Assembly (NCBI RefSeq): GCF_000002595.2
Contig: NC_057015.1
Location: forward strand, 3,875,955 to 3,939,954
DNA: 64,000 nucleotides
Origin: Chlamydomonas reinhardtii
Taxonomy: Eukaryota > Chlorophyta > Chlorophyceae > Chlamydomonadales > Chlamydomonadaceae
Direction: 5' to 3'
Shown here: one piece after another, positions 60,501-64,000 of the stretch
Position numbering within the stretch: position 1 is the stretch's first letter
Layout of the letters: each line of letters opens with the position of its first letter
Notes under the pieces: model-generated
What the model saw: the letters and a program-made list of their open reading frames with translations, nothing else
Told to the model about the DNA's origin: nothing
Database searches by the model: none
Program-made: the position numbers and the translations under genes

Positions 60501-63500
60501 TGTAAGCGCAATGAGTGGTTAGCGCACCGCCGGTGAATTTTAACCCCTTGACGTCTGTTGCGTGGTTGCGCTCACCTTGAACGTTATGTTGGTGTTGGGC
60601 GCAGCCACCTCACGCAATGGGCTCAACAGCTTGGGGGACAGATTGAGCAGCACGCCAGCCTGCAGGAAGCAGACGTGTGTTGCGGTCCAGGAAAGCAGTC
60701 AGGACGAACCGCCATAGCCGCAGCCTGCAGCCTCGTGGACCGCCCTTGGGCTCACCACTCACTAGTCACTACCTAGCTCGTGTGTCCGCACGGGCACAGT
60801 CACGGGCGCACGCACCTGCATGGACGCCGCCACCCCCAGCAGTGTGTTGTGGACCACCACCGCGTCACGTGCGCTGTAGAAGGCGATGCCCGCGCCCGCG
60901 CCGCCGTGGATGATGTTGTTCCGCACACTGCGGGAGAGCGGCAGCACACCATACATACACGGTTACGACTTACGACTGCAGCGCACATACGGAAAGTTGA
61001 TACCGGTGCAGCAATGCTGAGGGCGCCCCTGATCACTTACACTGAGTTTATGTTGTCGTGCCAGGAGCCAGTGCTGCTGCGCGCCCAGTCCACATTCATG
61101 TAGGCGACCTCGGTGTTGTCGGAGCCAAGCAGGATGCCGCGGCCGCCGAAGTCCCTAGGGGTAAGGGATGGAATGGCACACACCAAAGTTGATGTTACAG
61201 CACGGCGACGCCATGCCCGGGCTGCCGGGCAGCTCACTCAGCAATGGTCACCTACCAGACACCACACGCCGCCGCTGTGCTGATGCATCCCTGCTAAGCT
61301 AACTCACTTTATGAAGTTGCGCTCGACGAGGCAGTTGCGCGCGCCGCCTCCCAGGCGGATGGCGGTCTCGCCCGCGCCCGTGATGTTGCACTGCCGGATG
61401 GTTAGGTCGCCGCCGCCGCGCACCTGTGCACACCACCACCCAGTTAGCACTCCCCCAGTTACTTCATGTATGTACGCCGCCACACAGCACAGCCCGCCCG
61501 CCCCCCGATTCCACAAGCACAGCACGCACCTCGATGCCCGCCTGCGCCGGGCTGCTGATGACTATGTTCTGCATAACCACGCCGTAGATGAAGGTGGACA
61601 GCTTGATGCCGTGCAGACCGCAGCCCGTCAGCGCCATGTTCTGTGCAGGTGTTGAGAAAGAGAGAAGGCAGCGGACGGAAAAATGGTCAGTGCGCAAAAT
61701 ACAGGAAAGAATTGAGTGCACAGGTCAAGGGTAAAGAGCAAGGGACTGACATAAACCGCGCTGCTGACCTGAATGTAGGACAGGCGGGGCCCCACCGCCG
61801 TCTTGCCGGCTGTGGCCAGGTACCAGGCCCAGTAGGCTGAGGTGCCGCTGCCGGCGCCCTCGTTCAGGTGGATGCAGCTACCGGTGGCGCCACCAGACAT
61901 GGCCACGTCTGCGGCATCAGAGTTTCGTAACATACGAGTTGACAACAAAGTTGCTTGCATGAGGGCCTAGGTAGTTTGTTTCCCCCGTTCTCCCATTGCG
62001 TTCCTGCTACCTTGCAAGACTGGAACACGTGGGGGAGATTGACTGTTGGGGGCAAGCCCAACCAATTCAATCGCTCACCGAAGTTGTTTAGGTTGATGGC
62101 GGCCGCACCACCGTAGAAGCCGTCGCCGGTGCGAATGCACGGCTTGTCTCCGGTGGCGTTGCACAGCACCAGCGCGCGCTTGCCGGCCGCCAGGTCAGCT
62201 GGGTAGGTGGTGATGGTCACGTTAGGCCGGTAGATGCCAAAGCCGCCCGCGTGCGTCTGGGCGCGCAGCAGAATCCGGTCGCACTGCGCCGGCAAGGCAC
62301 ACACGGGCACACGTTCAAGGCCCACACCGTGGGGCGGCATAGGTGAGCGTGCGGGGGAGGGTGGGTGGGTAGGGTGATGGGAAATCCACGAGCGTGTGCA
62401 GCCGCAGCGGAACACCCCAACAGCCTCTTGAACGGCCCACGCAGCCCGCGCCCACCTGGTTAATGTTGACCAGTGCGGCCTGGATGGTCTTGAAGGGCCA
62501 AGCATACGAGCTGTCGTACACAAACGCCTGGTTGTCCGTGCCGTTGAGTGAATCCACCACCAAGTCCTGATGGTGGGGAGAGAAGCCATGTGGCGCAAAA
62601 GGTGGGAGCAGGCTTGCAGAGGGGGGCCCTCTGCATCCCCTGATCTCAACGCAACACACAAACACGCATCGCAACCGCAGCCCAAGGCCTGCCCTGCCAG
62701 AGTGCTAGTAACGTGCCATCTCATTGCCCGCCCATCGCTCCGTGCCGCACCTTGCACACGCGCGTACGCCAAAAATCGTACGGCCACTGCTTGTCGTACA
62801 CCGGCTTCTGTGCTGCACCGTTGTACGGCGCCCGAGCCGAAAATGCAGCCGGCACCGGCGGCAACGCGCCCACCACCTTGACCGGCGTGCCGCTGACATT
62901 TGTCGACTGCACCGCGCCTGCGTCGACTGGGCCCGTGCTTGGCCGCTTGCGGCCGTAGAAGTCGTCAGTCACCACCTGAGCACTGCCGCGGCCGGGCAAG
63001 CTGCGGGCGGCGCGGCGCACCGCAGGGCTGCATGGGAAGAGCGGGCCGAAGTCGGCGCCCAAGCGCGGGTCCGCCTCGGTACTGTTGACGTCGCAGAAAG
63101 ACTGGCGCAGCCGGGAGGAGCAGTGGGCGGCCCAGCCGCTGGCGTTGCCCACAAAGGTGCTGTTGAGCCGCTCGTCCTCCAGCATGGCGCCCTTGCCCCA
63201 CTGGAACACAGACCCGCCCAGGCCTGTGTGTTAGAAAGCACAAGGAACACACCACGCAAAGACAGTGTAAAGGCCTGTGTGTGTGCGTGTGTGTTCATTT
63301 GTAAGACATGCAGAGCAGAACGGAGGCTTCAGGCGTGTGCACTCCAAGTCAAAGCAGGTGCGCGCATTCGCAAGCGAGGCCGCCCCACAACACCGCACCG
63401 CCTTGCCCGCATAATGCCCAGCGCCCATGCCACCCACCGCAGGCCCCCCAAACCACACCCTCCGCAGCCCTGCTCACCCGCTTGGTCGTAGTACACGTTG

Positions 63501-64000
63501 TAGGCCATGACTAACGAGGTGCTGTTGCCCACACCTGGATCCAGACCGCCCGCTCGGATCTGGAACACGGGTCCCGCCCGCGCTGCGGGCTCCCTAACCA
63601 ACAAGTTGCCCCACACCACTGCGTTGGCGCAGGGCGTGACTGTGCCGCTGTCGCGCGGGGTGGCCGCCAGAAGGATGGAGGCCTGGGCCGTGGCCTGTGT
63701 GTGCCACAGCGTGTTGTGCGCAATGACGGCGCCGTATCCTGCCCACACGTTGATGCCGGCCTATGAGCGGGGATGATAGGATGGGTGCGGTGGGGCAAGT
63801 TGGCACTGTCACTCGACGCGGGATGAATTGAAGTGCGTTGTCGACGGGTTGGCGCCGAGTGGAAAAGCTTGCTCAAGATTGCATGCAGCTTACACGCGCC
63901 ACCCCTGCCTGCCAAACACCCGCTCTGCGCCATTAAACAGCAGCAGACGCAACCACACACCATGCTAATGCCGACCAGTATGTTGTTGCGGGCAGTTGCG
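57590..64000 (-). CDS. Large parallel beta-helix protein, 3' part (5' end outside the window)
   Basis: A very large multi-exon gene whose start lies beyond 64000; it ends NLTDAGAALS at 57590. From the N-terminal side visible here it has beta-helix rungs (INVWAGYGAVIAHNTLW, LVMAYNVYYDQ) closed by DDFYGRKRPSTGPVDAGAVQ. A second helix starts with DLVVDSLNGTDNQAFVYDSS and GIYRPNVTITTYPADLAAGK. Short rungs follow, one per exon: IRQCNITGAGETAIRLGGG, NMALTGCGLHGIKLSTF, RGILLGSDNTEVAYMNVDWA and RNNIIHGGAGAGIAFYSA. A separate domain is then inserted (IDIGPHGYPGESDRGP, DRHILVVDNATCLLYEAW, LGWTSADAAGLAILPGLVRY, DHAIRF). The end has a Ser/Gly/Asn-rich linker and DDYYGKPRGAVG, matching the first closing motif. 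Such folds bind or cleave polysaccharides; secretion or cell-wall location is inferred. Exon edges are approximate. Confidence 0.78.

Overview
The window reads as nuclear DNA of a volvocine green alga, Chlamydomonas reinhardtii or a very close relative. The evidence is GC-rich coding sequence with strong C/G third positions, dense GT-AG introns, TGTAA poly(A) signals, (CA)n microsatellites, Ala/Gln/Gly-rich low-complexity proteins, and a Penelope-like retroelement of the green-algal Chlamys type. No bacterial operon, CRISPR array, rRNA or tRNA was seen.

Layout. 0.25-2.06 kb (-): eIF3k, six exons. 2.45-5.6 kb (+): an unrecognised, probably organelle-targeted protein sharing a short divergent promoter with eIF3k. 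6.2-13.3 kb: a Penelope-like element with two 301-bp direct terminal repeats (pseudo-LTRs), a small upstream ORF, and a long ORF with GIY-YIG nuclease, reverse transcriptase and a PHD finger inserted in the RT. An older inverted copy carrying a (CA)n run abuts its 5' side, and a 100-N assembly gap lies inside the long ORF. 13.9-16.6 kb (-): PHT4/SLC17-type anion transporter. 17.5-18.8 kb (-): PCNA, with an E2F-like site upstream. 20.75-25.9 kb (-): multi-BRCT TopBP1/Dpb11/MEI1-like protein. 26.3-31.1 kb (+): 1495-residue unrecognised disordered protein. 31.7-31.9 kb: short Penelope-type copy with a perfect 18-bp target duplication. 32.6-37.6 kb (-): TROL-like thylakoid rhodanese protein whose C-terminus is about 28 copies of a 16-residue repeat. 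38.6-40.4 kb (-): double NIPSNAP protein. 40.96-42.7 kb (+): FHA-RING E3 ligase. 43.8-44.2 kb (-): ORMDL. 44.7-48.0 kb (+): GNAT acetyltransferase with a long Met/Gly/Gln-rich tail. 49.3-52.9 kb (+): translation elongation factor 2, 845 residues. 53.9-56.2 kb (+): TPR co-chaperone-like protein. 57.6 kb to the end (-): 3' part of a very large parallel beta-helix protein whose 5' end lies beyond the window.

The host genes are mostly housekeeping. PCNA, the TopBP1-like protein and perhaps the FHA-RING ligase belong to replication, checkpoint or damage signalling. eIF3k and EF2 belong to translation. ORMDL acts in sphingolipid control, the TROL-like protein at the thylakoid, and the transporter in anion movement. 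Four gene pairs are divergent with 0.4-0.6 kb between start codons. Exon models were built by hand from splice sites, reading frame and family similarity. Where full exon coordinates are given the phases close exactly; elsewhere boundaries are approximate.
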